Of a stretch of 64,000 nucleotides of DNA, positions 32,020 through 43,581 are shown in pieces. Made by a program: the position numbers and the translations under genes. The number at the start of each line of letters is the position of its first letter. Within the stretch, counting starts at the first letter, position 1. Source of the DNA: Chlorophyllum brunneum (Eukaryota > Basidiomycota > Agaricomycetes > Agaricales > Agaricaceae); contig OY756142.1 in the NCBI GenBank assembly GCA_963576785.1, positions 3,162,001 to 3,226,000 of the forward strand, read 5' to 3'. The notes below the pieces were generated by a model, which saw only the letters and a program-made list of their open reading frames with translations, did not search any database and was not told where the DNA came from.

Positions 32020-34325
32020 TCAAAGGAGTCCAAAGGATCGTACCGGGACTGAAGGTGTGTTCAGCGGCGTCAATGTGAAATGCATGAGTGGTCTGATGGA
32101 CGACCGGACTAGGAGGGGACCTACCCCGTCGAGGATACCCTGGACTTCATTCAGGTCGACCTTGGCTGTACCCGTGCCCGAAATGGTTGCAGGGACTGCG
32201 GTGTCTTGCGTCTCATCGTCCCGCCGACCGATTCCTCGGCGTTCTAGTTCGTCCAAAATTTCTCGACATGTTGGCCGTATTTCCGGATCCTGTGACCAAC
32301 ACCGGTTCATCAACTCCCATGATTCGTCGTCAACCTTGTCTCTGAGGTCCCCTTCGGGTTCCTTGTCACATCGTGCAGGGTTACTACCCCTCATTATTGC
32401 CGCCATGATCCGTGTATTGGTATGAACCAAGTGGAATGGCAGCCGTCTGGATAGAATCTAGCGTGCTGTAAGAACACTACTCTCTGAAGGGAATGTGAAC
32501 ATACTTCATAAAAAACATATCCGAAAGCCCATACGTCACTAGCTCTAGTGGGAAGGCCTCCTCTGGAAGAAGGTCGGGAGAAGCCCAGCGTATTGAATAA
32601 CTGGAGGTGCTAACTGTCGCGTTCGTGAAGCCTAGGGTTCTATCTGACCGAACGATAGATGGCCCGAAATCCGCGATGCAAGCTCGCCCAAATTGGTCCA
32701 CAAGGATGTTCATCTAATGTACTCATCAGTAGAAGTAAATGGAGGTAAATGAGTGAGCGAGATTACCGCTTTGAGGTCTCCATGGATGACGTTCTCGTTA
32801 TGCAGGTATTCGAGACCTAGTGCAACATCGCGGGCCTTATCAATGACGATCACGCATAAGTAATAGAGAAAAGATAATAAGCAATAAGCTCACCAGCAGT
32901 TTACGAGGCGCGTCGGGATTCTGCTTGAGATAGGCTTCGATATTGCCGTTCCTCATCCAGGGTGAGACGAGACAGATCTTTTCTTTTGTCTCGTCAAGAT
33001 AATATATTCTGTACAAGGGAACTATGTTGGGGTTGTGAAGCTGTCCCCAGACAATCGCCTCTTTTGCATAGAGCTTTTGTATGTCAGGACGTGTGATACT
33101 GAATGCAAATGATGACTGACCTTGAGCACCTTCGCTAAGTCTGTGCCAGCCAACCGCACGACCTTCAAACAGGGCTCGAGGGAACCTTGTTTTCCTGAGG
33201 AAATGTCACTGAACATGCCTCCATCTCCGCGGGGCTGATATCCTTTAACACATACCAGGCGGGGTAAAGAAGTGAAGAGCCACAGAGTTTTCGGAGGGCC
33301 AGGAGGGTGTGCTTGCGAAGCCAGAGCATCGGAGTATTTGGGGGCTCCAACAATAACTGTGGGGTCGAAGGCAGTGAGCCTATGCACGAAGCCGTCAATC
33401 TGATTATTGCTGACCTTGTACAGGAAGTCGATGACGGACTGAGCACGCTCGTCTTTCAGGTCTTCCAGGGCCTTCCGTTTCTCAGGTGTGCTGAGGATGC
33501 TTGCGAGTGTGAACAGGATGATGAGTGAAACCTAGAATAACAAGTTTAGGTGAGTAGTGGGAATGCTATGTGAAATCAAACTAAGCCCCGATCAAATCGC
33601 CTGGTAGCTTAGAGCCTCGTCGTCGTGCTTTGGACAACTGGCGAAACAACGATGAGAAAGAGGGTGTAATACTGACCTTACTGTCCTCTAATGCTGTTGC
33701 AGTGACTGGTGATCCATTCTTAAACTCTGGCTGCAATGATGATGCGTCTGCGTTTGTGGGAACCGCTTGCGGGTCTTCGCTCTCGCTCCCATCCGCTGAG
33801 CTAGGATTGGTGCATTGGTCAAATAAACGTGGCAGGTAGTAGAGTGAGAACGCGCACTTGATTACAGTCTCTTGAATCCGTGTGATTATCCGGTCTAGTT
33901 CTTCATGGAATTTTTCGACTTCTTTCTCCATTTCATCCCCATGCGTCCGAGTCGCAGATGCCTCACCTGACCAAAGTTGAACACGGGCGAGGATCTTCTC
34001 CAATGTGCTGGGGTGGCTCAATCAATATAGTCGTCGAATGTGAGTTTAGACCGACTCACCCAATGCACTCCTCGATCTCCCCTTGGGATTCCACCTCAGC
34101 TGCTAAATTCATGCACTTATTGCCTAGTGTGTGATGCGCTGTAGAATCGGTCAGTAGATTGAATACTGACCTCCCGAACCTTGAAATCACCTTGCTTGCC
34201 CCATTGTTGGTCACATTTCTACAACAGTTGATAATTCTTAACGACAAGCCACCTATGAGGGGCGTCAGCGGTCCCTAAAGACTCAGACTAGGGAGAGCAG
34301 TACCGAGCTCTTGCTGTACAGACAT
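32020..34325 (-). pseudogene. TKL-like kinase K2 with N-terminal helical domain, two apparent frameshifts
   Basis: The N-terminal part splices cleanly: complement 34304-34325, 34060-34252 and 33677-34007 give MSVQQELGGLSLRIINCC and a helical, coiled-coil-like region. It continues after an intron into VSLIILFTLASILSTPEKRKALEDLKDERAQ (33531 downwards). The kinase part retains the Lys (CLKVVRL), the catalytic loop VIHGDLKA, IADFG, SDVWAFGYVFYE and ESWELMNRCWSQDPEIRP. One apparent single-base frameshift lies near 33220-33235 (before the Gly-loop text GGMFSDISSGKQG) and another near 32540-32560 (between ASPDLLPEE and ASDVWAFG). The catalytic residues are otherwise complete, so this is either a very young pseudogene or carries sequencing errors. 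Alternatively the first three exons form a separate short gene stopping at 33581. The C-terminal end is uncertain. Confidence 0.6.
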
Positions 34326-35366
34326 GGTGGAAGCGAGGGGAATGGTGTGAATGTCTGATGGATCTTGGGCTAATCAGCTAATCATCGACCAATTGATCAC
34401 CTATAACGGGGATGCTCGAGGCGCTGGAAGGATAAGAATGACAACGGTATGTATATTTATAGCCGTCGAAGCAGCTTGATACCTGTATACAGAGTGGTCA
34501 CATCCCGAGAATCTGCAAACAGTGATCATCACAGAGATGGGACTGGATCGGAGAGGTACGAACGGTCTTGGAGGGAAACGCAGCTGCTGGTGACTGGAAG
34601 TGAACAGTGGCGATCTACCGGCAGCAAACGAGAGACTACATTTATTGCATTTCTGAATTGTGATCGTGAGAACAGAATAAACTGATCTACGAGACGCGTC
34701 TGCCTGTTCAGAACTTCAATAAGTAGGTAGGTCAACTACTCCGGAAGTTCAATTACTCGCCTAGGATCCACTTCTAACACACCCGGCAGGTAACAGAACA
34801 AAAAGAATACCCGTCTCTTGGCGATGTCCACGACCAGGACGGACAACCCCTGAATCGTCACCGAGTGAGCAGCCACGCGAATGCCTGTGCTATATACACC
34901 CGGATTAGACCCGACCGGTCCAGTATATCCGGGACCCCTAACAAATTCCCTATGTTGCTTCTAACTCATGATCGCGGCACCCATTTCACACTCACTTCCG
35001 TGTATGGATGTGCATTGACACTTGTCTACTGGTCAGTAAGTGCCCAACAGTGACCCTCAACCTTCTGTCAGTGGGGTCCGATGGGGGGGGGCCGTCTGTC
35101 TCCTGCAGCCCTTGTTCGCGATAAAAAATTGACGCATGTTCTCCTTGCTTTCAAGTTGTGTGAAGCTCCCGTAATGTTGTTCAAAGCTCGCCCTCGAAAC
35201 TCATTTGCCCTTGTTTTAGGGCACCGCCTCAGTGGACCATCATTGATGCTTCCACATTTCCTCTGGCATCGCAACTATTCCTCCTGATATCGTTTATGTA
35301 TTTAACAACCCAGACTTCGCAGAAAATGGTCAAGTTAACGTGACATTCAACCACTACAATCACACA
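34326..35366. other. Dispersed-repeat spacer and upstream region of A4
   Basis: 34400-34830 contains segments repeated near 12720-13250 and inverted at 59100-59650 (for example TCCACTTCTAACAC followed by CCGGCAGGTAACAGAACAAA). 34990-35366 is a shortened family A upstream region, with TTGTCTACTGGTCAGTAAGTGCCCAACAG-type text (begins about 35020), one CAGTGGACCATCATTGAT relic of the GATCGTTGAT motif and TATTTAACA near 35298. Confidence 0.5.
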
Positions 35367-35832
35367 ATGTCGCAATTCACCACTTCGCAACCCCCGAAAT
35401 GCACCGAGCAGGGTCTTGTGGTGAGCACATAGTCTTCCCTATGGTACCACGTCGACTTATCTCGTTGTCGCCAGTACCCGCCTACCAGGGTTGCCACCCA
35501 GATGCCTCTGGATGCAGTCAAAGCACTTCACACCATCTCAGACAACCTCCATCGCTCCATCTTCAGTCACCACAAGCACCTCAACTCGTTCAGGAGACAC
35601 TTCACCGACCTCGATGAGCTCTTCCAGGGCCATCGTCGCACCCTCTCTACCTTCCTTTGAACGAGAATTCGTCACCCCTTTTGCTTGCATCCCCAAATAC
35701 GACGTCGAATATGCTGCTCTTATTCACACAGTGTTCACTACTCCTGCTTGACCAACCCCGCCCATCCTTCCTGGTGTCCCAACTCTGACCCTGTGGTCGG
35801 TGACTGCCTTGGATCCGTCATGGAGTCCATTG
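35367..35832 (+). pseudogene. Family A pseudogene A4 (truncated)
   Basis: Exon 1 (35367-35420) and the GT donor are preserved. The acceptor region reads CCTACCAGGGTTGCC instead of CCTACCCAGGTTGTC, which disturbs the exon 2 frame. The exon 2 frame from 35501 runs MPLDAVKALHTIS...HRRTLSTFL and then hits TGA at about 35658, where intact copies have a Glu-containing codon. More indels follow. The homology ends at 35832 inside the 'MESIG' segment, exactly where the LTR-like sequence begins. The second half of the gene is missing. It is closest to A2 in the HHKHLNSF region. Confidence 0.85.
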
Positions 35833-36336
35833 TGGAGATCGGACGATGGCTATCCGTCTTCCTCCTCCCACTAGCTTCCTTCGTACACGCACTCATTCAT
35901 CTGATAAACGAAGATATAGCTCGAGGACTCAAGGGCCGACAAGGTTTGAATATCACCAACACGGGCACCGATCTGCGCAGACCATAAAAGGGCAAAGGCT
36001 CTCCACTCGCCGCGCCGGCCAGTGCCCTCTCAATAGTTTGATTAATTCAAGTCCCTGGATGTATAGGAACAATTACTTCCAAAAATTAGAAAATTTTGGA
36101 TTAGTTATGTATCATTTCATTCTTTCTATATATTTTCTCCATAATTTCTAATTCAGACTCTTTCGGACTCCAGTTTTCTATTCAAAAAGATTAATACAGT
36201 GTGTATGGACTTTGTACGAGGTCTTGGTAGGGTAGAAATCGATTTTCGTATAAATACGAGTGTATTTCGTCTACGAAAATCAGTGAAAAGTACTTAATTA
36301 TTCCTCTCAAAGGCTCGTGAACGTCTCACTTCGACA
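35833..36336 (-). mobile_element. LTR-like dispersed sequence, copy 2 (at the A4 break)
   Basis: 504 bp with the same TGGAGATCGG start and TTCGACA end as the copy at 29122-29696, and matching internal text such as GAAAATCAGTGAAAA. It abuts the truncated A4 coding sequence with no target-site duplication, and the missing A4 half does not resume afterwards, so the insertion was accompanied or followed by a deletion. Confidence 0.6.
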
Positions 36337-37494
36337 AACCGCTATCCACTCTACCTTCTTGCTTCTCCACACGTCTCTATTCCTCCTTATCTCCTTTGGG
36401 TTGAAGCCTCAATGTCAGATGGACGCCAACTTACAATATCTTCACAGACATGGTGAAATGTGAGATGATCTTGCCGCAGCTGATCACAGATAAGAGGGTT
36501 GCTTGACACGCTAGAATTGACAGGTATATTTTTAGGCGTCGAAGGGTCTTGTTACTGGTGTACCGTGTGATCACGTCCAGAGAAACATGAAGACCCTGCA
36601 CAGAGGTGATCTTTATACACAGAGAAGGAACAGAAAGTAGAGTAGATTTGGATCAGTCGGAAGGAAAACGATCAGATGTACAAACAGTGTTGGGGAGAAA
36701 ACCCGACTGGTGGTGGTTCCCGCTCAAGCGTTTATGGTCCTACTCACATTGGCTATCCGCGGATATTGAACGAATATACGAAATGAATGGTGTAAAGTCT
36801 GGTGGTGTAGGCGTCGGATCGAACCTGGAAGGTTGGCTTGCTGGTTCCGACTGTTGAAATGGCGACGCAATCATCACCGAATATGGGTCTCCCAATGTGC
36901 CCCTTCGAACCCTGTGTAACCACTAATCAACATCGCCCCACCTCCAATACTAACACGTTAAAATGCTTCTAGTTGACCGGTACCGCTATACGACCTGGGG
37001 AGATAATACTTTCGGTTCTTACAGTGCTTGACCCAGTCTCGCTCATAATTCCCACCTGTTTGTCCCATCACGTCTCTTCGTCGACACCCGTCCTACGGTA
37101 GCATGCAATTTCGGGTCATCATCAATCCCCCCGTCTTTGATAGAATACTGGGAATTCGAACACACCACCCTGTTCCTCGAAATTTGAAGGCAGTCAGAAG
37201 AATAGATGTCGAAGGGGAGTTTCCTGACTTATTGCCTGCCGACTGGGAAAAGGAGATTTAGGCTTTGATGAAATGCCGCAAGGAATTTTTGGCAAAACAT
37301 GGGTGTCGTACTTATCTATACGCACCCAGGTTTCGGGGGGGCAGGGAGGGGTGTGGGGGTTAATCTAATAAATGCCATGAAGCCGACAACGTTATCTCAA
37401 GTGCTTGAAATTGCGGTTATGTGCTCAAATTCTGGCAGACAGCTCATTTAGCGTTGTGTACAGAGAAAAACACTATCATTGAGAATTATGATGC
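36337..37494. other. Spacer before B4
   Basis: 36500-36850 contains further fragments of the dispersed repeat seen near 12720-12960. 36850-37160 resembles the A-B spacer (GCTATACGACCTGGGGAGATAATACTT and similar text in other spacers), and 37390-37494 is the 3' flank of the OMT gene. No gene is seen. Confidence 0.45.
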
Positions 37495-39358
37495 TCAGAG
37501 TTTAAATTCAATAAGACCCATCTCCCCAAGATCCCAAATTTTCACAAACTGAAGACCTGCGGCCCTCCCAAGCTCAATATAACCATCGAGCCCACGTACC
37601 TTACTGCCGAACAAGACCAGATTGATGAGATCGAGGTTATACTGGCGAATGCGCCCAGCGCCATAGTTGGGTAAGACCGGGGAAGGTGCTTGTTTGGTGT
37701 CTGACTCGTTGTCCGGAGACCTATGAGCTCCCTGGATAATGTATTCATCTAAACCAGGTCAGAAATAATTCAACTTCTTTACCACATCCGCATAGAAGAG
37801 GTGGAGACTCACAAACCATAACTCGACTGGAAGGACCCATTGCTGCTCTAACGTTAGAAAGGATCTTGATCGCCTCGTTGTCGGGCCAGTTGTGGCTGAT
37901 TACCCATAAGAACCTTGATCAGAACAAACTCTAGAAAACTTACATGACGTTCTTGAGCTAAATGCAGCCAGTCAGAATGAAAAAGTAGAACGTTGGGGAA
38001 ATGGGGCTCACCAAGTAGATATCGCAATTGGGAATGGGCGATTCTTTCAAGAAATCCATGCCTTTGAATTCGACTCTTCCTTCAGAAAGTCCTTCAGGGT
38101 ATTCTTGAGGCCATATCTCATTCTTCGCCTCCTCGATACGTTCTGGCAGGTCTTGTAGCTTCAAACGTAAGTGTGGATAGCGTTTACAAAGGCGTCGAGC
38201 AATGCCCCCATTTCCACCACCAACGTCATTGACAATGGTACCATCGGGTAGTTTATCCCAAGGAAAATCTGACCGGGATCAATTAGACATGTTCAGTGAT
38301 TCGTCCTTGGTAGTGGCCATATTCACCTGTTGAGAGGACGTCCCCGATATTGTTTACTCCAATGTTCCATCCTATCATTGCCCGTGAGAAACGGGCCCCC
38401 CTCTCTTTCCCCTTAGGGTCGTCTTTCTGTACACGGTGATCAATGAATTTAACAATGTGGGAGTGTAAGGATTATACTTACACCCTCGAAGTACTCATAT
38501 ATTGAATGGGGATATCCGGAAGTTCGGTTGAAGCAAGAATCCTGAACGGCGTACGAATGTCCGCTTTCAGGATCGAGAAGATTGCTAGCCATTGAGAATG
38601 CTGCCGTGGTGGTATATTCTTCCGTCCTGGCATCGACATGATTGGTTGCGACGATGGGAATGGATAAAAATGCTTACCAAAACCATGCCATATCAGATAT
38701 TGGGTTGGATTTAAGGAGTTGCATGCTGAGGCGATTATTGGCGAAAACATCCCGAGAGACTGAGGTGTGTCAATGTAAGACTTCTCCCATAGGATACGTT
38801 TTTTGGTCTACTTGCCTTCAAGGAAGATATGACACGAGCAGAGCAGCCGCAATACCCTTCCCAGCTTTCCTTTCTCTACACCACATCGTTTACTGATTTC
38901 TGAGACGTGCATTCCAGAAGGTGCATCTAACAGTATATCAGCAAGCCCAGCCCTCAACGCCACCCCAACACAAGTCGGCTCAAAAATCTGGGACAAATCA
39001 TAAACAACTCCTTAAGTCTGAAAATAAGTCATAAAACGCACTCGCATGATTTTCTAAGAGGTCCGCAGGCGATGAGTCTATAGGTAGCATTAGAACAAGC
39101 TGAGCGACGTACGTTGAGCATCGTATGGCCGGGAGGAGCCGCAACCATAGAAAGCTGCATGCAAGCACCTTCCAGAATTTGCAATGAACGCCTAACGTCT
39201 GGAGGATAGGCAAATTGATCCAGAGGATGAGCTTCCGTCTCGTCGAGAGATGGAGCATGAGGTTTGGTTTTATCGGCTTGATAGTACGACTCAACAGCAC
39301 TCGCAGCGCTGGAAATGAGGGAAACCAGAGCCGATATTTCACTTGGTGTCGTAGACAT
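37495..39358 (-). CDS. Class-II O-methyltransferase B4 (complete, 10 exons)
   Basis: Complement exons 39113-39358, 39042-39053, 38816-38987, 38678-38759, 38482-38626, 38327-38426, 38012-38268, 37944-37957, 37813-37895 and 37495-37748 join in frame to 454 aa; every exon has the same length as in B2. DVGGGNGG (SAM motif I), QDLPERIEEAKNE, the catalytic HNWPD and LPNYGAGRIRQY are all present. The third intron has the GC donor (GGCAAGTAG) seen in B2 and B3. A TATA-like box (reverse CTATAAAT) is at 39411-39418. It is near-identical to B2 over long stretches, so the duplication is recent. GRC3 copy C2 lies upstream on the same strand, completing an A4-B4-C2 block. Substrate unknown. Confidence 0.88.
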
Positions 39359-40021
39359 GCTGAAGAGAGAAGGTGAAACGGGTAGCTTACCCAGAGGCCT
39401 GCACCCGAGGATTTATAGGAAAGTTATTTCGAGCTGAGGTATCCTAGGTCTGTGATACGTCCATTGGCCTGTGAGTGATTCTCAAGCCCTCGACTGGTCC
39501 GGTCCCCAGCTGGGAAAATACACGTTTAGTGAATTCGCATCCTCGGGTTCAACGGTCATGCACATGAGCAGCAGCAGTGTCTATGCATGTACCGAAAATT
39601 CGGCACCCGGCCTACAAAGGTCTGCTGATGATGGTTCCGAACCCTTTGGCCCCTTTTCTCTCATGTTTGATGAGTGTCCGAGGCACAAACGACAAGTTTA
39701 TGACTCATGTGGCATTTGTATTACAATTTGGGTTTACGATGTGTACGGTTAAAAACAAGAGTGTTTCCGAGAGATGGAGGGACATGGTCAGGCTCAATGC
39801 GTCGGCGGACCTCGAAGATCCCCATTCACTCTTTCGGAGAGGTCCACGATGTTCACTTCTGGTACATGGTAGATGGAACAAGATATCTGCTCAACGAGAT
39901 CTCCTATTTCCACACCCAACTCACGCTCCACATCAATAGTGCTCTCATCCCGGTTTGACTCCCCAAACATGCAACTTCAAACCGTCGGCAGCCATCAACA
40001 ATCTCTTCAACACCAACAGCC
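39359..40021. other. B4-C2 spacer
   Basis: Holds the B4 promoter and then sequence related to 18300-18430 and, inverted, to 53930-54540. Open frames at 39471-39958 overlap in different frames and are not called. Confidence 0.45.
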
Positions 40022-42141
40022 CTAAACCTGTCCCCTCATCAAATTCCTCCTAACCCTCCTCTTCTCCCCACCAATCACACCCTCCGGCATTCTCCCCCAC
40101 TGCAAATACGGCACTTTACCCTTCTCAACACCAGCCACTCCACCATCCGCATCTCGAAAATCAAGCATACCCCATACTGGTAACTCCATCTCGCCTTTCA
40201 CTAGTATCCGAGCACCGGTAAAAAGGGAAGGCGGGATGGGTGTGAGTATGTGTAGAACTGCAGAGGGTGGAGAGGATGTGATAGAGATACCGCGGATGAG
40301 GCCGAGACCGATACAGGATGATTCTGAAGGAGGTGGTGGAGGGTGCGATTGCGTGTAGGGAAGAGGGGTTGAGTTCGCGTTTTCCATTCCAGCACTGTCA
40401 GTGGGTATGACGTGCTGGTGATCTGATCGCACGAATCCAACGAGTGCCCCATTTAAAACTCGTCCAATTTCCTCCGGTACGACGTCCTCACTACCTGCAC
40501 CCGTAAGGATGACTTGATCGAACGCAACTCTGACGTCGACCTCGTAGGGTGGGATTGCGCAAAGAGAGAGATCGGTATCCCACAACTGGCCGGTCAGCTG
40601 TTCGTAACTCTGGAGGCCGTTCGAGGAGTGGGAGCCTTCTTTTGGTATGGGTGGGAAGTAGAACAAGATCGAAATTGTCCAGTAATCCGCAGATGTACTG
40701 GGACCGGCTCAAGTACATGCGTGTTTCCCACATTACTGTTGATCTTGTAAGTGTCCAGGAACGCATGTACGGTGGGGTAGGAAAAGCTTGGTTCGTCATT
40801 TTTGAATTCAAATACTTCACTGGGCTCGACCATTTCCTCGATTTTCTACATCAAATCCGCACCCAGACCCTTGGTCCAACCCATTGTGTTCACAACAAGG
40901 GGACCGTATCAGTGATCCTTCTATCGGCGCCCTCCTCATCGCCAGCGAGCACATAGGCCACATCAACCTTCCAAACCTCGACCAAGTCCCTCACCCCTTC
41001 CAGGTAAGCCGCTGGCGACGCCTTCGGGGTCGTCGCACCAACAAAGTGCGCTCTGAATGGGTAGCGAGATGCGTACACGGTGGTCCGAACACCGGTTTCG
41101 AAATGGCACTCAGCCCAAGTAATCCGCCGGGTGTGAATTCCGACTGGCCCAAATCACATTCGAGGTAGGCAACACGTGAATAGCGAGAAAGGAGGGTGTT
41201 GAGGAGTGTCCGTGCAAACGTTGATTTTCCGCATTTCTTCTGTCCTTTGACCAGGTACGTTGGGTTGATTTGTGAGGAGGATTGAGAAGGGGTCGGGAGG
41301 TTTGACAGTGCCTCCCTTCTACGCCTGTTCGCAATTCCTGCAGTAGCACCACCGCCGACCATGATTGGATATGATGATGGAGGGAAGGGGTAGTGCTGAG
41401 ACATCGATTGCACTCTTGCCCCCGACACGACCCTCGATTATGGGAAGAGGTGACGACCGAGGAGCGAATATGTTGTATGAGGCCGTCGACGGAAGCAAAG
41501 GAACGCCGTTTACCACAACGGAGCCCTTCAAGAGTGTGAGTCTACACGTTCCAAGGATGCAAGCTGTCTCCCCTTGCCCCAGAATCACGATGGTCCCTCT
41601 CGCTTCCGCCAAGCCCGTACTCCTGATATCGACGTCTGACAAGTAGTGCAGGTTCTGTCCTAGGACAGGTGTAAATGCTGATAATGTTGCGCCAACCTTT
41701 GCTTGTGGCAGGCGAGAAAATCGCACAGGTACGTCAATCAAGTCGGACATGTCCATTGGTGCTTCCTCCTCGGACGACGAATCAACAAGGGGGATGCTAG
41801 GGGACCATGCACGCTTCCCTGGTCGTGGTGGAGGGGTAGTGAGCATTTCAACGTCTGAGTCGTCGGGGGGAAGCTGGGAGACAGGTTCTCCGTTTTCATC
41901 GTCGTCGGACTCGATGACAATCACGGCGTCTTGGGATCTGAACGCATCTGGTTCCGGTTGGGGCGATGCATCCTGCTTGGCGCCACGTTTTTGTTCCTTC
42001 GAAGGTGGTTTTTGCACGCCGGGAGGAATGTTTCCGTTTGGGAGATTGAACCGGAGGTTGTGACGGAGAGCCGGGTACCGGGATCTCTTGTTGTTTTTGA
42101 GCGGCCCTTGCTGCCTTTCGGGCTGTTACAGCACTGATCAT
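40022..42141 (-). pseudogene. GRC3-like polynucleotide 5'-kinase pseudogene C2
   Basis: Relative to intact C3, the N-terminal 200 or so codons and the C-terminal 210 codons (to a normal stop at 40022) are well preserved. The middle is broken in at least four ways. There is a one-base loss near 41380 after DVSALP. A deletion of roughly 170 nt removes the intron and its flanking exon ends, fusing the ELRTGVE region to [12 protein letters not shown] one-base loss near 41060 follows FGPP. A 22-nt loss near 40700 follows LEPVPV and is shared with C1. Walker A ([10 protein letters not shown]) survives near 41230-41260. The product would be truncated; pseudogene. Confidence 0.87.
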
Positions 42142-42354
42142 AGGATTACTTGAGAAATGAGGTCTTAATTGTGCACATACTAGCCCAATACTCACCTCTG
42201 AATATTGAAGTCGCAAACGAAAATCGTCGTCAGTTGATATAATTGATGGCATCAATAAACGTGGGCTAATAGAGCGCTCATTCTGGCTTGGGAGATGCAA
42301 GTAGTACCCACCGACATTCATTTAGTTGCAATTATAGGTCCTGGGAGCTGGTAT

Positions 42355-42740
42355 GTCAATCAGATCAGACATGTCCTCTGTTCTTATCAGGTGAGGCGGC
42401 GAATTGAGCACAGCATATAAGACTCAAGAGGACCATACACGCTTCTTTGGTCTCAGCAGAGTAGAACATATTTGAGTTTCCGAGAAACGCTGAGAACGAG
42501 GTTAGGGCCCATCTCGTCGTTCAGTGACAATCACGTCGTCTGTGATCTATATAATGCTCAGCGCTCGGCCATACAGGCCTCCAGGTTTAGGTTGGGGCAA
42601 CATGCAACTTTTCTTGATGTCGCGTTTTTACTTTTACGAAATTCCATGGTTCTTGTCCCGGAGAATTGAGGAGGTCGTGATGGTTGTCTTGGTTGCAGTG
42701 ATCTGTAGGGCGATTGGATGCTGTGAGCCACTACAGTGGT
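42355..42740 (-). pseudogene. Highly diverged relic of a GRC3 5' end
   Basis: Next to C2 lies a second, older-looking copy of the GRC3 N-terminal region. Plus-strand landmarks keep the same order: GACATGTCC, GACCATACACGCTTC, GACAATCACGTCGTCT, GGTTGGGGCAACATGCA and TTTTTACTTTTACG correspond to GACATGTCC, GACCATGCACGCTTC, GACAATCACGGCGTCT, GGTTGGGGCGATGCA and TTTTTGTTCCTTCG in C2. No frame remains open. Confidence 0.5.
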
Positions 42741-43581
42741 GATCATGGAATCACCACAACCATACCAGTCGAGTAGTTGCCTGAAAAGACTTGAGAGGAA
42801 ACCCACTGAATCAGCTTGCTCAGTACATGTCCTTCAAATGGGCATGTCACCGCCCATCCCCCGACCACGCCCAACATTTCAATCCGCCATTCAGTCAATA
42901 GGCTTGAAGTACTTTGAAGTTCTTGCTAGGTGTCCGCAGCTGGAAATCCCACTTATTTTTCCTGCGAACTCATGGCATGGAGTCAGCATAGGTCGTCCCT
43001 CAGCCGCTTTGGCCAGGTCTGCAAGCAGAATCAAGAATTGCTTGTCAGCACCAAACGGGTTCGCGGGAATGATGACTCGCAAACAGTTTCACAACAGGCG
43101 CGATGGTAGTTGCCATCAGTAACCCCAGGTTAGGTTCGGGCGCCAACTACCCGTTTCTTGGAAACAGTCTCTTAAATTATGACAGGTGCCCTACTTGCAG
43201 TATCGGTGAGGTATAGTCTGTTTTCAGTCGGTGCTATAGGCTGATCCCGTTCCAACCACACTGTTCATGGACCTACCTGGGTCCCCCCCACACCAGCGTG
43301 GTGGAATCTCAGAGACTTGAACCTGCAAATACATATACTGAAAATGTCAGGTGGGATCACTTGCCACACTGGCACCACAATGTGATCATCATTGGTCGTG
43401 CACGCAACCTTAATGCTTGGTGGTCCCAAGATAGGATACAACAGTGATCCTGATTTCCCAACACTTTTTCATTATACCTTAACGCCATCCAGTGCAGCCT
43501 ATTTTCGACCGTTTTAAACGGGAAGGTTAACGCTATTTCCCATTCCCAATTCCCTATTCCCAAGCCTCCCTCCACCGTACC
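42741..43581. other. Intergenic, left edge of the single-copy island
   Basis: No gene recognised. A 63-codon minus frame (42891-43082) and a 128-codon plus frame (42736-43122) overlap and have no motif I know. 43260-43340 has a short T-arm-like sequence on the minus strand but no tRNA A box (see rejected items). Confidence 0.4.

Noticed and set aside
16327..39358. Secondary-metabolite gene cluster built around the O-methyltransferases
   Set aside because: No polyketide synthase, peptide synthetase, terpene synthase, P450 or transporter core gene is present; the OMT copies are explained by segmental duplication.
43296..43332. tRNA-like T-arm on the minus strand (GGTTCAAGTCT)
   Set aside because: The stem pairs poorly and no A box, anticodon arm or acceptor stem can be found upstream.
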